A program made the position numbers and the translations under genes. Under the pieces are notes generated by a model. The model ran no database searches, was not told the origin of the DNA, and saw only the letters and a program-made list of their open reading frames with translations. 64,000 bases of DNA from positions 8,804,001 to 8,868,000 of the forward strand of contig NZ_CP022098.1 of assembly GCF_002305875.1 (NCBI RefSeq), in the 5' to 3' direction. Numbering within the stretch: the stretch's first letter is position 1; each line of letters opens with the position of its first letter. Shown here in pieces: positions 8,484 through 17,442 of this stretch. The DNA is from Cystobacter fuscus. GTDB taxonomy: Bacteria > Myxococcota > Myxococcia > Myxococcales > Myxococcaceae.

Positions 8484-9413
8484 TCACCCGCGTCCGGAGA
8501 GGCTCCGCCGGGCGGCCTCGAGGCGCAGGGCCCGCACCTTCCCGGCGAGCTGGAGCAAAGGACGGTCCCGCTCCCAGCGCTCGCGCGTCGGCGCATCCAC
8601 CTGGGCCCAGAGCGGGTCCAACGACGCCACACGCTCGCGGAACAGGCCGATCGCCCCCCCGAGCGCCAGGTGGACCTCGGGGGACGCTGGATCCATCTGG
8701 GCGAGCCCCCGCATCATCACCGCCAGGGCGAGCAGTCCCTCGCGCACCTCGTCCGGCCAGCCCGAGCGCCGCGCCACCTGGAGGAGCCAGCCGAGCACCG
8801 CCGCGAACACATGGCAGTCCTCCACCGTCCGGAAGGGCTTGAGGAAGCGCGCGTAGCCATCCCCGGGAAGGACCTCGCCGAGCTCCACCGCCACGCCCTC
8901 CAGGCGCAGCTCCGCGTGGGGCACCTCCGGGACGAAGGGCGGGGGCGGCAGCTCCGTGAGCGTCACTCCCGCGCGGCGCGCGTCCAGGCGCACCAACCGC
9001 AGCCGGTTGCGTCCGCCCTCGTCCTGGCCCTCGCTGGCCACCACCAGCAATTCGTCCGCCGCGTGGCCCAGGGTGACGAAGGTCTTGGTGCCGTCCAGCC
9101 GCCAGGGCCCCGACTCCGGACCCGAGAGGCGGGTGTTCATGGCGGCGGGATGACCACCCCCGGACTCGGTGGCGCACAACGCGTAGCGGTGTTCTCGCGG
9201 CAGGCCCGGCAGCAGGGAACGGATGGCCGAGTGATAGCCCGAGGCGAACGCATACCCCAGGCGATCGGCGGAGAACCCCGCGGCCAGCGCCACGTCCACC
9301 GGGAGGGAGAAGCGCAGGGCCAGCCGCAGGTGCTGCTTCCACCAGTCCTCGACGGAGCCGAGCGAGGCCGGGTGGGGAGATTCGGAGAGGAGGAACCGCG
9401 AGAGCGTGTCCAT
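8484..9413 (-). CDS. Short acyl-CoA dehydrogenase-like protein
   Basis: A 309-residue protein related to acyl-CoA dehydrogenases: an N-terminal helical part, the central beta-domain pattern LCATESGGGHPAAMNTRLS and WRLDGTKTFVTLGHAADELLVVA (flavin/substrate strands), and a C-terminal helical bundle. It is about 70 residues shorter than the ~380-residue family norm and I cannot identify the usual catalytic Glu, so activity is uncertain. First gene of the minus-strand group that continues to the GMC oxidoreductase and phosphodiesterase. Confidence 0.75.
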   Translation of the reverse strand: MDTLSRFLLSESPHPASLGSVEDWWKQHLRLALRFSLPVDVALAAGFSADRLGYAFASGYHSAIRSLLPGLPREHRYALCATESGGGHPAAMNTRLSGPESGPWRLDGTKTFVTLGHAADELLVVASEGQDEGGRNRLRLVRLDARRAGVTLTELPPPPFVPEVPHAELRLEGVAVELGEVLPGDGYARFLKPFRTVEDCHVFAAVLGWLLQVARRSGWPDEVREGLLALAVMMRGLAQMDPASPEVHLALGGAIGLFRERVASLDPLWAQVDAPTRERWERDRPLLQLAGKVRALRLEAARRSLSGRG

Positions 9414-9484
9414 GGCGGCGCTACTCTAGACAGACTCCGAGGGAATCACCTGAAGCGCGCGCTTCCGCGCGAGAATGCTCGTCC

Positions 9485-9994
9485 ATGCGCTCTACTTCCC
9501 TGCTGCTCTGTTCCGTCCTGCTCTCTGGCTGCGCGGCCTCGCGCCCCGTGGCCCCATCCACCGCCCCGGCGGACTCCACCGAGGCCTCGCTGGCCCGCAT
9601 CACCGTCGTCCATGGAGGCGCGGGCCCCTGGGTGGTGGCGGGCTACCGCATGGGGCAAGCCGCGCTGCAACGACTCGGATTGAAGGCGGGCAGCTTCGAC
9701 CTGGAGGTGGCGCACCACGCCCCCGCGAAGGTGCAATACACCTGCATCGCGGATGGCGCGGCGGCGGCCACCGGCGCGAGCCTGGGCAAGCTCAACCTGG
9801 CGCTCGTGGACGAGCCAGATCCTTCACGCGTGGCGACCACCTACCGCCGCCGCTCGACCGGCGATGCCGTCACGCTGAGGCCCACCGCGAGCTTCGTGGA
9901 GCGCTACCGGGACCTGCCCCGGGAGCGGCTGGCCGAGGCGGGCCGGGAGGTCCTCGCCCTGCCGGACTCCGAGGTCTTCGAGGAGGTCCACTGA
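9485..9994 (+). CDS. FmdE-like lipoprotein
   Basis: A 169-residue protein with lipoprotein signal (LLLCSVLLSGCAAS). The mature part resembles the FmdE domain: VHGGAGPWVVAGYRMGQAALQRLG, then VQYTCIADGAAAATGASLGKLNLAL, where FmdE proteins carry the conserved Cys and TG-x-x-x-GK. FmdE is the accessory subunit of formylmethanofuran dehydrogenase in archaea, but related domains occur widely in bacteria with unknown roles. A surface-anchored version is unusual. Monocistronic, divergent from the dehydrogenase-like gene. Confidence 0.7.
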   Translation: MRSTSLLLCSVLLSGCAASRPVAPSTAPADSTEASLARITVVHGGAGPWVVAGYRMGQAALQRLGLKAGSFDLEVAHHAPAKVQYTCIADGAAAATGASLGKLNLALVDEPDPSRVATTYRRRSTGDAVTLRPTASFVERYRDLPRERLAEAGREVLALPDSEVFEEVH

Positions 9995-10116
9995 GCCCCC
10001 GAGCGCCTGGACGTAGCCTTCTTCCGGGCAACTTTGGCGGCCGATGCTCCCCAGGAGGGTCCCCTCCCGCTCGATGGCAACCCCGCGGGCGCGCCAGGAC
10101 GTGGCGCCCTGAACAC

Positions 10117-10890
10117 TCAGCCAGCCTTGAACTCGGCCCACACCGGCGCGTGGTCCGAGGGCTGCTTGCCCTTGCGCGCCTCGCGATCCACACCCGCCGC
10201 CGTCAGCCGCTTCACCAGCGGCCCGGTCGCGAGCACGTGATCGATGCGCACGCCCAGGTTCTTCTGGAAGGCCAGCATCCGGTAGTCCCACCAGCTGAAC
10301 TTCTTCTCCGCCGGGTACAGCGAGCGGAACGTGTCCGTCAGGCCGAAGGCGCACAGCTCCCGCCACGCCGCCTTCTCCTTCTCGGTGAAGAGCGTCTGCC
10401 CCTGCCACGCCGCCGGATCCCACACGTCGATGTCCTCGGGCGCCACGTTCCAGTCCCCGCAGAGCGCGAGCGGCTCGTCCGGCTTGTGCCGCGTGTCCAG
10501 GTAGCGCCGCAGCCGCGCGTAGAACTCCAGCTTGTAGACATACGCGGGCGAGTCCACCTGCTGCCCGTTGGGCGCGTACACGCTCATCACCCGCACCCCG
10601 TCCACCGTGGCGGCGATCACCCGCGAGTGCGAATCCTCCACCCCGTCCGACAGGCCACTCACCACGTCCTGGGGGGGCGTGCGCGCCAGGATGGCCACCC
10701 CGTTGTACGTCTTCTGCCCGTGCACCGCCGCGTGGTAGCCCGCCGCCAGCACGGCCTCCCGCGGAAACTCCGCGTCGGTGCACTTCAACTCCTGAAGGCA
10801 CACCACGTCGGGCTGAGCGTTCTTCAACCACTCCACCAGCCGGTCCAGCCGGGCGCGGATGGAGTTCACGTTCCAGGCAACGATCTTCAT
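10117..10890 (-). CDS. xthA: Exodeoxyribonuclease III
   Basis: 257 residues from ATG 10890, the family's usual length; the frame is open further upstream but homology begins at MKIVAWNVNSIRARL. All exonuclease-III/AP-endonuclease motifs are visible: NVNSIRAR, LQELKC (metal Glu), NGVAIL, GDWNVAPEDIDV, FSWWDYR and RIDHVLAT, and the catalytic SDHAPV at the end. It repairs abasic sites and removes blocked 3' ends in base-excision repair. Stands alone. Confidence 0.93.
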   Translation of the reverse strand: MKIVAWNVNSIRARLDRLVEWLKNAQPDVVCLQELKCTDAEFPREAVLAAGYHAAVHGQKTYNGVAILARTPPQDVVSGLSDGVEDSHSRVIAATVDGVRVMSVYAPNGQQVDSPAYVYKLEFYARLRRYLDTRHKPDEPLALCGDWNVAPEDIDVWDPAAWQGQTLFTEKEKAAWRELCAFGLTDTFRSLYPAEKKFSWWDYRMLAFQKNLGVRIDHVLATGPLVKRLTAAGVDREARKGKQPSDHAPVWAEFKAG

Positions 10891-11084
10891 CCCGGCCAAG
10901 GTCGCATGTGATCTCCTACCTCGCCACCCTTTTTCCCCTGTAGGCCCAGGTATGTTCCACGGTGTGGCCCGCGGACCACACCGCAGCTTCATCCCCAGCG
11001 GGCGAGCGTCCTCTCCTTCCCGCATGACGCGCCGTCCCATAGAGGGAAGACCGCCCTGGCATGGGCATCGCAGTACCTCCGCGC

Positions 11085-12074
11085 ATGCGCTCCACCACCC
11101 TGTTCGCCTGCCTCGTCACCCTCTGCCTCGCCGGCTGTGAGGCCCGCTCGCTCCGAGGCCCCCAGGGGTTGGCTCCCGTCACCCGCTCCGCCCCCCGGAC
11201 CGTGTCCTCCGAGGCCGCGCCGTGCCCCTCCTTCAAGGCCGAGCCCTCCGCCGGGTCCGTCCAGGCGAGCGCCGTGACGGCCGAGGCGCTCGCCCCCGCC
11301 GAGCCCACGGACACGCTCTCGCTGCCGCACGAGGAGCACCTCGCCCCGGTGGATCACCTCGGCCGGGCGCGCGTGCTGCGCGAGGAAGGAGACCTCGCGG
11401 GTGCCCTCACCGAGGCGCGCCGCGCCGTACACGACGCGGGGGAGGACCTCGACGCGCGCGAGACGGCGCTCGATCACCTCATCCCCCTGGCCCGCCTCAC
11501 CGGCCAGAAGCAGCTCGCGGTCGACGCCTACGAGGAGCTCGCCCACCTCTTCCCGGACGGCCCCGAGCCCCTGGTGCAGAAGGCCCGCATCCTCCTGGAG
11601 CTGGGGCAGACCGAGAGCGCCCTGCACGCCGCCGAGGCCGCGCTCCTGCTCGACCCCGAGTACCCCGAGGTGTACCAGGTGCTCGGCCGGGCCCACCTGG
11701 CCGCCGGACAGCTCGAGCACGCCATCATCCGCTTCCAGCAGGCGGTGCACCTCGACCCGTACCATGGGTATGCCCTCAACAACCTCGGCTTCGCCCGGCT
11801 GCTCGCCGGTCAGGACGAGGCGGCCGTGGAGGCGCTCGCCCAGGCCGCCTACCTGCTGCCCTACGAGGGCTTCGTCCACAACAACCTGGGGCTCGCCTAC
11901 GAGCGGCTGGGGCGCTACGAGGAGGCCGCCATGGCCTTCGACACCGCGCTGCGCCTGTCTCCGAAGAACCGCAAGGCGCGCCTCAACCACGCGCGGCTCG
12001 AGCGCCAGACCCACGCGTCCGCCCAGGTCCAGGCCGTCTCGCGCGAGCGGGCGCGGGAGGTCGACCCGGGCTGA
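11085..12074 (+). CDS. TPR-repeat lipoprotein
   Basis: About 329 residues with a lipoprotein signal (TTLFACLVTLCLAGCEA). Start set at ATG 11085 because the signal begins there; ATG 11061 in the same frame is possible. From about residue 95 the protein is a chain of tetratricopeptide repeats (for example LGRAHLAAGQLEHAIIRFQQ, LNNLGFARLLAGQDEAAVEA, NNLGLAYERLGRYEEAAMAF). TPR lipoproteins serve as scaffolds in envelope complexes. It precedes the penicillin-binding protein by about 70 bases. Confidence 0.88.
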   Translation: MRSTTLFACLVTLCLAGCEARSLRGPQGLAPVTRSAPRTVSSEAAPCPSFKAEPSAGSVQASAVTAEALAPAEPTDTLSLPHEEHLAPVDHLGRARVLREEGDLAGALTEARRAVHDAGEDLDARETALDHLIPLARLTGQKQLAVDAYEELAHLFPDGPEPLVQKARILLELGQTESALHAAEAALLLDPEYPEVYQVLGRAHLAAGQLEHAIIRFQQAVHLDPYHGYALNNLGFARLLAGQDEAAVEALAQAAYLLPYEGFVHNNLGLAYERLGRYEEAAMAFDTALRLSPKNRKARLNHARLERQTHASAQVQAVSRERAREVDPG

Positions 12075-12146
12075 CCCTCCGGGAAGGGCATTCCGGATCC
12101 CCGCCCGCCGGTTTAACGTCGTCCCCCCTCGCCGTCCCCGTACCCC

Positions 12147-14714
12147 ATGACTTCCTCTCCCTCCTCCTCGACTCCCCCGGCGCCCGCGCCCCGTTCCGGT
12201 CCGGGAGGCCGGCTGTGGCGTTGGACGAAGCGGCTGCTGGTGCTCGCGGCCGTGGCGGGGGTGCTGCTCGTGCTCGGCTGCGCGGGCGTCTATTTCTACT
12301 TCAACCAGGGCCTGCCCTCGGCCGAGGCGCTGCGCAACTATGCCCTGCCCCAGGTGACGAAGGTGCGGTGCGCGGACGGCTCGGTGTGCGCCGAGTACTT
12401 CCTGCCCCAGGGCCGGCGCACCGTGGTGGACATCGGGGATCTGCCGCCCCACGTGCGCAACGCCTTCCTCGCCGCCGAGGACGCGGACTTCTACAACCAC
12501 GCGGGCCTGGACTTCTTCGGCATGACGCGCGCGGCGGTGAAGAACCTGATTCCCGGCAGCCGCAAGTCCGGCGCCTCCACGCTCACGCAGCAGGTGGTGA
12601 AGAACATGCTGCTCACGCCCGAGCGCAGCCTGTCGCGCAAGATTCGCGAGTGGATCCTCACTCCACGCGTGGAGCAGGCGCTCACCAAGGATCAGATCCT
12701 CAGCCTCTACATCAACCAGGTGTATTACGGGCAGGGCCGCAGCGGCATCGAGGAGGCGGCGCTCTACTACTTCGGCAAGCACGCGGAGAAGCTGAGCCTG
12801 GGCGAGGCGGCGGTGCTGGCGGGCACGGTGCAGTCGCCCAACCGCATCAACCCCGAGCGCAACATCGTCAAGGCCAAGCAGCGCCAGCGCTACGTGCTCG
12901 GGCAGATGGCCGCGCACGGCTTCGCCCCCCAGGCGGAGGTGGACAAGGCGCTGGAGAAGCCCATCGTGCTCGCGCCCCGACCGCCCCTGGAGCAGGGTCT
13001 GTACTACGCCGAGGAGATCCGCCGCACGCTCGTGGCGCGCTACGGAGAGGAGGCCGTGCTCAGCGGCGGACTGCGCGTGGACATCGCCATGGATCCCAAG
13101 CTCCAGGCCGTGGCCGACGACTCGGTGCGCAAGGGCCTGGAGGCGGTGGACCGGCGCCAGGGTTACCGCGGCCCGGTGGGCACCATCGAGCTCGCGCGCT
13201 TCGAGCGGCTCAAGCCCCTGCTGGCCAAACAGGTGGAGGAGGCGGGCCGCCGGCAGAAGGAAGGCGCCTCCGTCGCGGATCTCACCACGCTCGCGCAGAC
13301 GGAGGAGCCGCCGCCCGCGGTGGCCGGCGCCCCGGTGGAGCCCACGCCCACGGAGGAAGAGGAGGACGCCACGCTGTCGCCCGACGAGAAGCTCGCGCAG
13401 GGCGTGGCGCTCGCGCCGCTCGTCGAGGGCCTGCGCGTGGCGGGCGTCGTCACCCTGGTGGATGACACCGCGAAGAAGGCCCGCGTGGACCTGGTGGGGC
13501 GCATGGCGGAGATTCCCTTCGCCTCCGTCACCTGGGCCCGCCTCAAGGGCAAGAGCGCGCCCACGAAGATGTCGCAGGTAGTGAAGCCCGGGGACATCGT
13601 GCACGTGCGCGTGCTGCGCGTCACCCCGGCGCCCGCGCTGCTCGACGCCACGTTGGATCAGGTGCCGCTCGTGCAGGGCGGCCTCGTCGTCATCCGCCCC
13701 ACGGACCGGCACGTGGTGGCGCTCGTGGGCGGCTATGACTTCACGCGCTCGCCCTACAACCGCGCCACCCAGGCCCGGCGCCAGCCCGGCTCGTCCTTCA
13801 AGCCCTTCATCTACGGGGCCGCGCTCGGCAGCGGGCGCTTCACCCCCATCACCACGGTGAACGACGCCCCCGAGGCCATTCGAGATCCCTACACCGGCAA
13901 GACGTGGAAGCCGCAGAACTACGACCGGACCTTCGAGGGCCCCATGACGCTGCGCACCGCGCTCACCAAGTCCAAGAACACCGTGTCCGTGCGCATCATC
14001 GAGGCCATCACCCCCGCAGCCGCCATCGACTTCGCCAACCGCGCGGGCATCCGCTCGCCCCTGCCGGAGAACCTCACCCTGGCGCTGGGCACCGGCGAGG
14101 TGAGCATGCTGGAAGCGGCCAACGCCTACGCCACGCTCCAGGCCAATGGCCGCTACGCCGAGCCCCTCCTGCTGCTCAAGGTGACCAACGCCCAGGGCAA
14201 GGTGCTCGAGGAGCACCAGCCGGCCTTCGAGGAGAAGCTGCCCCCGGCGGTCGCCTACCTCACCACGTCGCTCATGCGCAGCGTGGTGGAGGAGGGCACG
14301 GCGCGCGCGGTGACGGAGCTCAACCGCCCCGCCGCGGGCAAGACGGGCACCGCCAACGAGAGCCGCGACACCTGGTTCTCCGGCTACACCGCCGACTGGG
14401 TGGCCAGCGCCTGGGTGGGCTTCGATGACCACTCGCCCCTGGGCAGCTCGGAGACGGGCGGCCGCGCCCCCCTGCCCATCTGGCTGGAGTTCATGCGCGC
14501 CGCGCACCAGGGGCTGCCCTCGCGCGAGTTCGACGTGCCCCCGGGCGTGGTGCAGGTGCGCATCGATCCCGCCACCGGCCTGCTCGCGGGCAACTCCGTG
14601 CCCGGCCGGCTCGAGTCCTTCCTCGAGGGCACCCAGCCCACCGCCGAGGCGCCTCCGCCCGGCCACGCCTCCGAGACCGACTTCTTCCTCCAGGAAGGCA
14701 GCCGGGGGCTGTGA
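12147..14714 (+). CDS. Class A penicillin-binding protein (PBP1A type)
   Basis: 855 residues, typical for PBP1. An N-terminal cytoplasmic Pro-rich tail and one membrane helix (about 28-52) precede a GT51 glycosyltransferase domain with EDADFYNHAGLD, STLTQQVVKN and INQVYYG motifs. The transpeptidase domain has SxxK at S549, SKN at 609-611 and KTGT at 732. It polymerises and cross-links peptidoglycan. A long insertion between the domains (about 330-520) carries an acidic Pro/Glu stretch and probably an OB-like fold. Stop overlaps the GTG of the next gene. Confidence 0.95.
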   Translation: MTSSPSSSTPPAPAPRSGPGGRLWRWTKRLLVLAAVAGVLLVLGCAGVYFYFNQGLPSAEALRNYALPQVTKVRCADGSVCAEYFLPQGRRTVVDIGDLPPHVRNAFLAAEDADFYNHAGLDFFGMTRAAVKNLIPGSRKSGASTLTQQVVKNMLLTPERSLSRKIREWILTPRVEQALTKDQILSLYINQVYYGQGRSGIEEAALYYFGKHAEKLSLGEAAVLAGTVQSPNRINPERNIVKAKQRQRYVLGQMAAHGFAPQAEVDKALEKPIVLAPRPPLEQGLYYAEEIRRTLVARYGEEAVLSGGLRVDIAMDPKLQAVADDSVRKGLEAVDRRQGYRGPVGTIELARFERLKPLLAKQVEEAGRRQKEGASVADLTTLAQTEEPPPAVAGAPVEPTPTEEEEDATLSPDEKLAQGVALAPLVEGLRVAGVVTLVDDTAKKARVDLVGRMAEIPFASVTWARLKGKSAPTKMSQVVKPGDIVHVRVLRVTPAPALLDATLDQVPLVQGGLVVIRPTDRHVVALVGGYDFTRSPYNRATQARRQPGSSFKPFIYGAALGSGRFTPITTVNDAPEAIRDPYTGKTWKPQNYDRTFEGPMTLRTALTKSKNTVSVRIIEAITPAAAIDFANRAGIRSPLPENLTLALGTGEVSMLEAANAYATLQANGRYAEPLLLLKVTNAQGKVLEEHQPAFEEKLPPAVAYLTTSLMRSVVEEGTARAVTELNRPAAGKTGTANESRDTWFSGYTADWVASAWVGFDDHSPLGSSETGGRAPLPIWLEFMRAAHQGLPSREFDVPPGVVQVRIDPATGLLAGNSVPGRLESFLEGTQPTAEAPPPGHASETDFFLQEGSRGL

Positions 14715-16057
14715 GCCGCGCCCTCGCCGCCGCGCTGCTGCTCGCCGCCGCCCTCGCCGCCGCCGCCGAACCGGCGCCCGCGCGCGCCGCCCTCGAACGG
14801 CTCGCCCTGACGGTGGCGAAGGACGTGGGCGAGGCCCGGCCCGAGGCCCCCGTGGCCCTGTTCCTCTCGGGCGCCGCCCCCGAGCTGCGACGCGCCTGGG
14901 GCACGCTGCTCGCCGCCCGCCTGGCCGAGCGGGGACTCGCGCCCTTCGTCCTGGACGCCCCCTCGGCCGAGGCCGCGGAGCCGCTCGCCCGGGAGCGGGG
15001 AGCCCGTGCGCTGGTCCGGCTCTCGCTGAACCTGGAGGCCGGGAAGCTCCACGCGCGTGGCGACGTGGTGGGGACCTGGGTGAACTTCTGGTCCGGCCGC
15101 ACGCCCTCGCGTCCGCCCGCTCCCGCCGCGGCCCTCGTCCACGCCGTGGAGGCGGATGCCGCGGTCCTCGCACTCGCCGCCGTGGCGCCCCCTCCCGCGC
15201 CCCCTCCCGCCACCGGAACGCCGCGTCCCCTCCGCTTCGTGGGGGCCTCCTTCGCGCACCTGTCCACGCCGCCCGCGGCGCTCGCGGCGGGAGATCTCGA
15301 CGGGGACGGACGAGATGAGATCGTGGTGCTCACCGAGCGAGCCGTCCAGGTGTTCGCCGCGGACGGGCGCCTCGTCGCCGAGCGCTCGCTGGAGGTGCTG
15401 CCCCCCTCCACCGCGGCCACCCGCGAGCCCTTTGGCTCGGTGGCCGTCCTCTCCGGGCCTCCGCGCATCGCCGCGTTCTCCACCCGCTTCGCCCACGGCA
15501 CGGTGCTGGCACTGGAACAGGGCACCTTGCGCTTCGTGTCCCGGCTCGAGGCCGTTCCCCTGGGACCGGAGGCCCGGGGCGCCTTCGTGCCGGGACAGAC
15601 CGCGTTCGCCCCCGAGGTGCGACTCGGCCCCGGAGAGCAGCGGCTCGAGCACGTCCCGGCACGCTTCACCTCCTTCAGCTCCTTCGGCTCCCAGGTCCTC
15701 CTCGTCCACCCGGACGGCTCGGGCTCCTTCTACGCCCAGCCCTCGGCGGCCCCGGTGTCACTCTCGGGGCTCGGCGCGGGCACCATGCTCGGAGACGTGG
15801 ACGGTGACGGGGTACCGGAGCTGCTCACCACCTCGCCCGAACTCCAACCCACGCCCGACGTCCTGCGCGTCTTCCCGACGAAGGGAGGCCTCTCCTTGTC
15901 GCGCGAGCCGCTCTGGCAGGGGCCCCTGCCCGCGGGCCGCGCGCTGCTGGGGGTGACGGCCAACCTGGACGGGGACTCGTTCCGCGAGGTGCTGGTGGGG
16001 CTCACCCGGCCCGATGGCTCGGGCGAACTCTTCCTCCTGCGCCAGGGTGCGCCATGA
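14711..16057 (+). CDS. Exported FG-GAP/VCBS-repeat protein
   Basis: Begins with GTG at 14711, overlapping the PBP stop (GTGA). 448 residues with a signal peptide (ALAAALLLAAALAAAAEPA). The C-terminal 270 residues contain FG-GAP/VCBS-type units with calcium-binding Asp clusters: AAGDLDGDGRDEIVVLT, LGDVDGDGVPELLTT and TANLDGDSFREVLVG, which would form part of a beta-propeller. The N-terminal half, which may bind a partner, is unrecognised. Translationally coupled to the PBP and to the next gene, so envelope-associated by context. Confidence 0.8.
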   Translation: MSRALAAALLLAAALAAAAEPAPARAALERLALTVAKDVGEARPEAPVALFLSGAAPELRRAWGTLLAARLAERGLAPFVLDAPSAEAAEPLARERGARALVRLSLNLEAGKLHARGDVVGTWVNFWSGRTPSRPPAPAAALVHAVEADAAVLALAAVAPPPAPPPATGTPRPLRFVGASFAHLSTPPAALAAGDLDGDGRDEIVVLTERAVQVFAADGRLVAERSLEVLPPSTAATREPFGSVAVLSGPPRIAAFSTRFAHGTVLALEQGTLRFVSRLEAVPLGPEARGAFVPGQTAFAPEVRLGPGEQRLEHVPARFTSFSSFGSQVLLVHPDGSGSFYAQPSAAPVSLSGLGAGTMLGDVDGDGVPELLTTSPELQPTPDVLRVFPTKGGLSLSREPLWQGPLPAGRALLGVTANLDGDSFREVLVGLTRPDGSGELFLLRQGAP

Positions 16058-17442
16058 CGCTCCGCTCCGCCCTCCTCGCCAGCCTCCTGCTCCTCGGCGC
16101 CACCCCGGCCCGGGCGGCGGGACGGATTCCCTATGGGGGAGAGCTGCGCCTCGCCCACACGGGACCCGCCACGCCCACGGTGCCCGCCCTCGCCGATACG
16201 CCGCTGGAGGCCACCCTGCTCGGGCTCGTCTCCCGGTCCGTCTGCCAGCTCACCCCCGAGGGACAGGCAGCGCCCGCGCTCGCCCTGTCGATGTCCCGCC
16301 CCTTTCCCCAGGTGGTGCGACTGGTCCTGCCCTCGCCCGCCCAGGCGCAGGCGCTCGCCCAGGCCTGGACCCGGCTCTCCAGCCCCGAGGAGGCCTCGCC
16401 CTACCGCGCGCTCCTCTTCCCCCTGCGCGACGAGGGCCGGCGGCTCTCCGCCACGGGCGACACCCTGGAGCTGACGCTCGCCTTCCCCTGGCCCGATCAG
16501 GAGCGGGCCCTGTGCCACCCCACCCTCGCGCCGCCGCGCTCGTCCGCCGCCGCGCTCGGTCCGTTCTCCTACTCCATCGCTACCGCCCAGACCCTGGACG
16601 CGAGGCTCTCCTGGCCTCCCGGGCGGCCGTACCTGGACACGCTGCGCGCGCGCGCCACCGACGAGCGGGGACTCGCGCGACTGCTGTCGACGCACGGCAC
16701 CCAGGTGGCGCTCGGCGTGCCTCCGGATCCGGGAAGCAGCACCGGCGCGGCGCTGTACGCCACCTATCTGGCCTGGTCGCCCCGGCGGGTGCCGACGGAG
16801 TTCCGGCAGGCGGTGGAGAACGCGCTGGACCGCGAGGATCTCACGCGCCTCTTCGTGCGCGGGCCCGCCGAGCCCATGCCGCACCTGTTGCCCGCGGCGC
16901 TGATGCCGAAGGCCGCGGGGCCTCGTCCGCCCCGCCCGCCCGCGCCTGCCGGAGGGAGGCAGGTGACGCTGCTCCACGACGCGGACAACGAGGATCAACG
17001 CGCGGTGGCCGAGCGGCTCCAGGTGAAGCTGCACGACCAGGGCTACACGGTGGCCCTGACGGCGCTGCCCCGTGCCGAGCTCCGGGCGCGCTGGGCGAAG
17101 GGGGACTACGAGCTGATGCTCCACTCGCTGCTGCTGCCCCCGGTGCCGGGCCCCGCCCTGGCGGTGGTGCTGGACGCGGCGGGCCGCAAGGATCTGCTGG
17201 GTGTGGAGTTGCCTCGCATCGGCGCGCTGCCGGACGCGGCGGCGCGGGACGCCCGGGTGCGCGAGCGGGCCCTGGTGCTCGCCCCGACCCTGCCGCTGCT
17301 GCCGCTCTATGCGCAGGGACTGGCGCTTCGCGCCGAGCCGGAGGTGGGTGGACTCGTCTTCGATGCCCAGGGGCTGCCCGTGCTGGAGGGCGTCTGGCTC
17401 GCGCCGGCCCCGGCGGCGGGGGGCTCGGGAGGGAGGAGATGA
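16054..17442 (+). CDS. Family-5 extracellular solute-binding-like protein
   Basis: 462 residues with signal peptide (LLASLLLLGATPARAAG). The pattern GGELRLAHTGPATPTVPALADTPLEATLLGLVSRSV near the N-terminus, and FRQAVENALDREDLTRLF in the middle, is that of peptide/oligopeptide-binding proteins (SBP_bac_5). It lacks about 60-80 residues of the usual length. No permease or ATPase gene is nearby, so it may act as a sensor subunit rather than a transporter. Overlaps genes on both sides by 4 bases; the kinase that follows is a possible partner. Confidence 0.75.
   Translation: MTLRSALLASLLLLGATPARAAGRIPYGGELRLAHTGPATPTVPALADTPLEATLLGLVSRSVCQLTPEGQAAPALALSMSRPFPQVVRLVLPSPAQAQALAQAWTRLSSPEEASPYRALLFPLRDEGRRLSATGDTLELTLAFPWPDQERALCHPTLAPPRSSAAALGPFSYSIATAQTLDARLSWPPGRPYLDTLRARATDERGLARLLSTHGTQVALGVPPDPGSSTGAALYATYLAWSPRRVPTEFRQAVENALDREDLTRLFVRGPAEPMPHLLPAALMPKAAGPRPPRPPAPAGGRQVTLLHDADNEDQRAVAERLQVKLHDQGYTVALTALPRAELRARWAKGDYELMLHSLLLPPVPGPALAVVLDAAGRKDLLGVELPRIGALPDAAARDARVRERALVLAPTLPLLPLYAQGLALRAEPEVGGLVFDAQGLPVLEGVWLAPAPAAGGSGGRR

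Noticed and set aside
10989-15173. Very long minus-strand open frame opposite the PBP gene
   Set aside because: It is an antisense shadow caused by high GC; codon use is wrong and the plus strand has clear PBP motifs.
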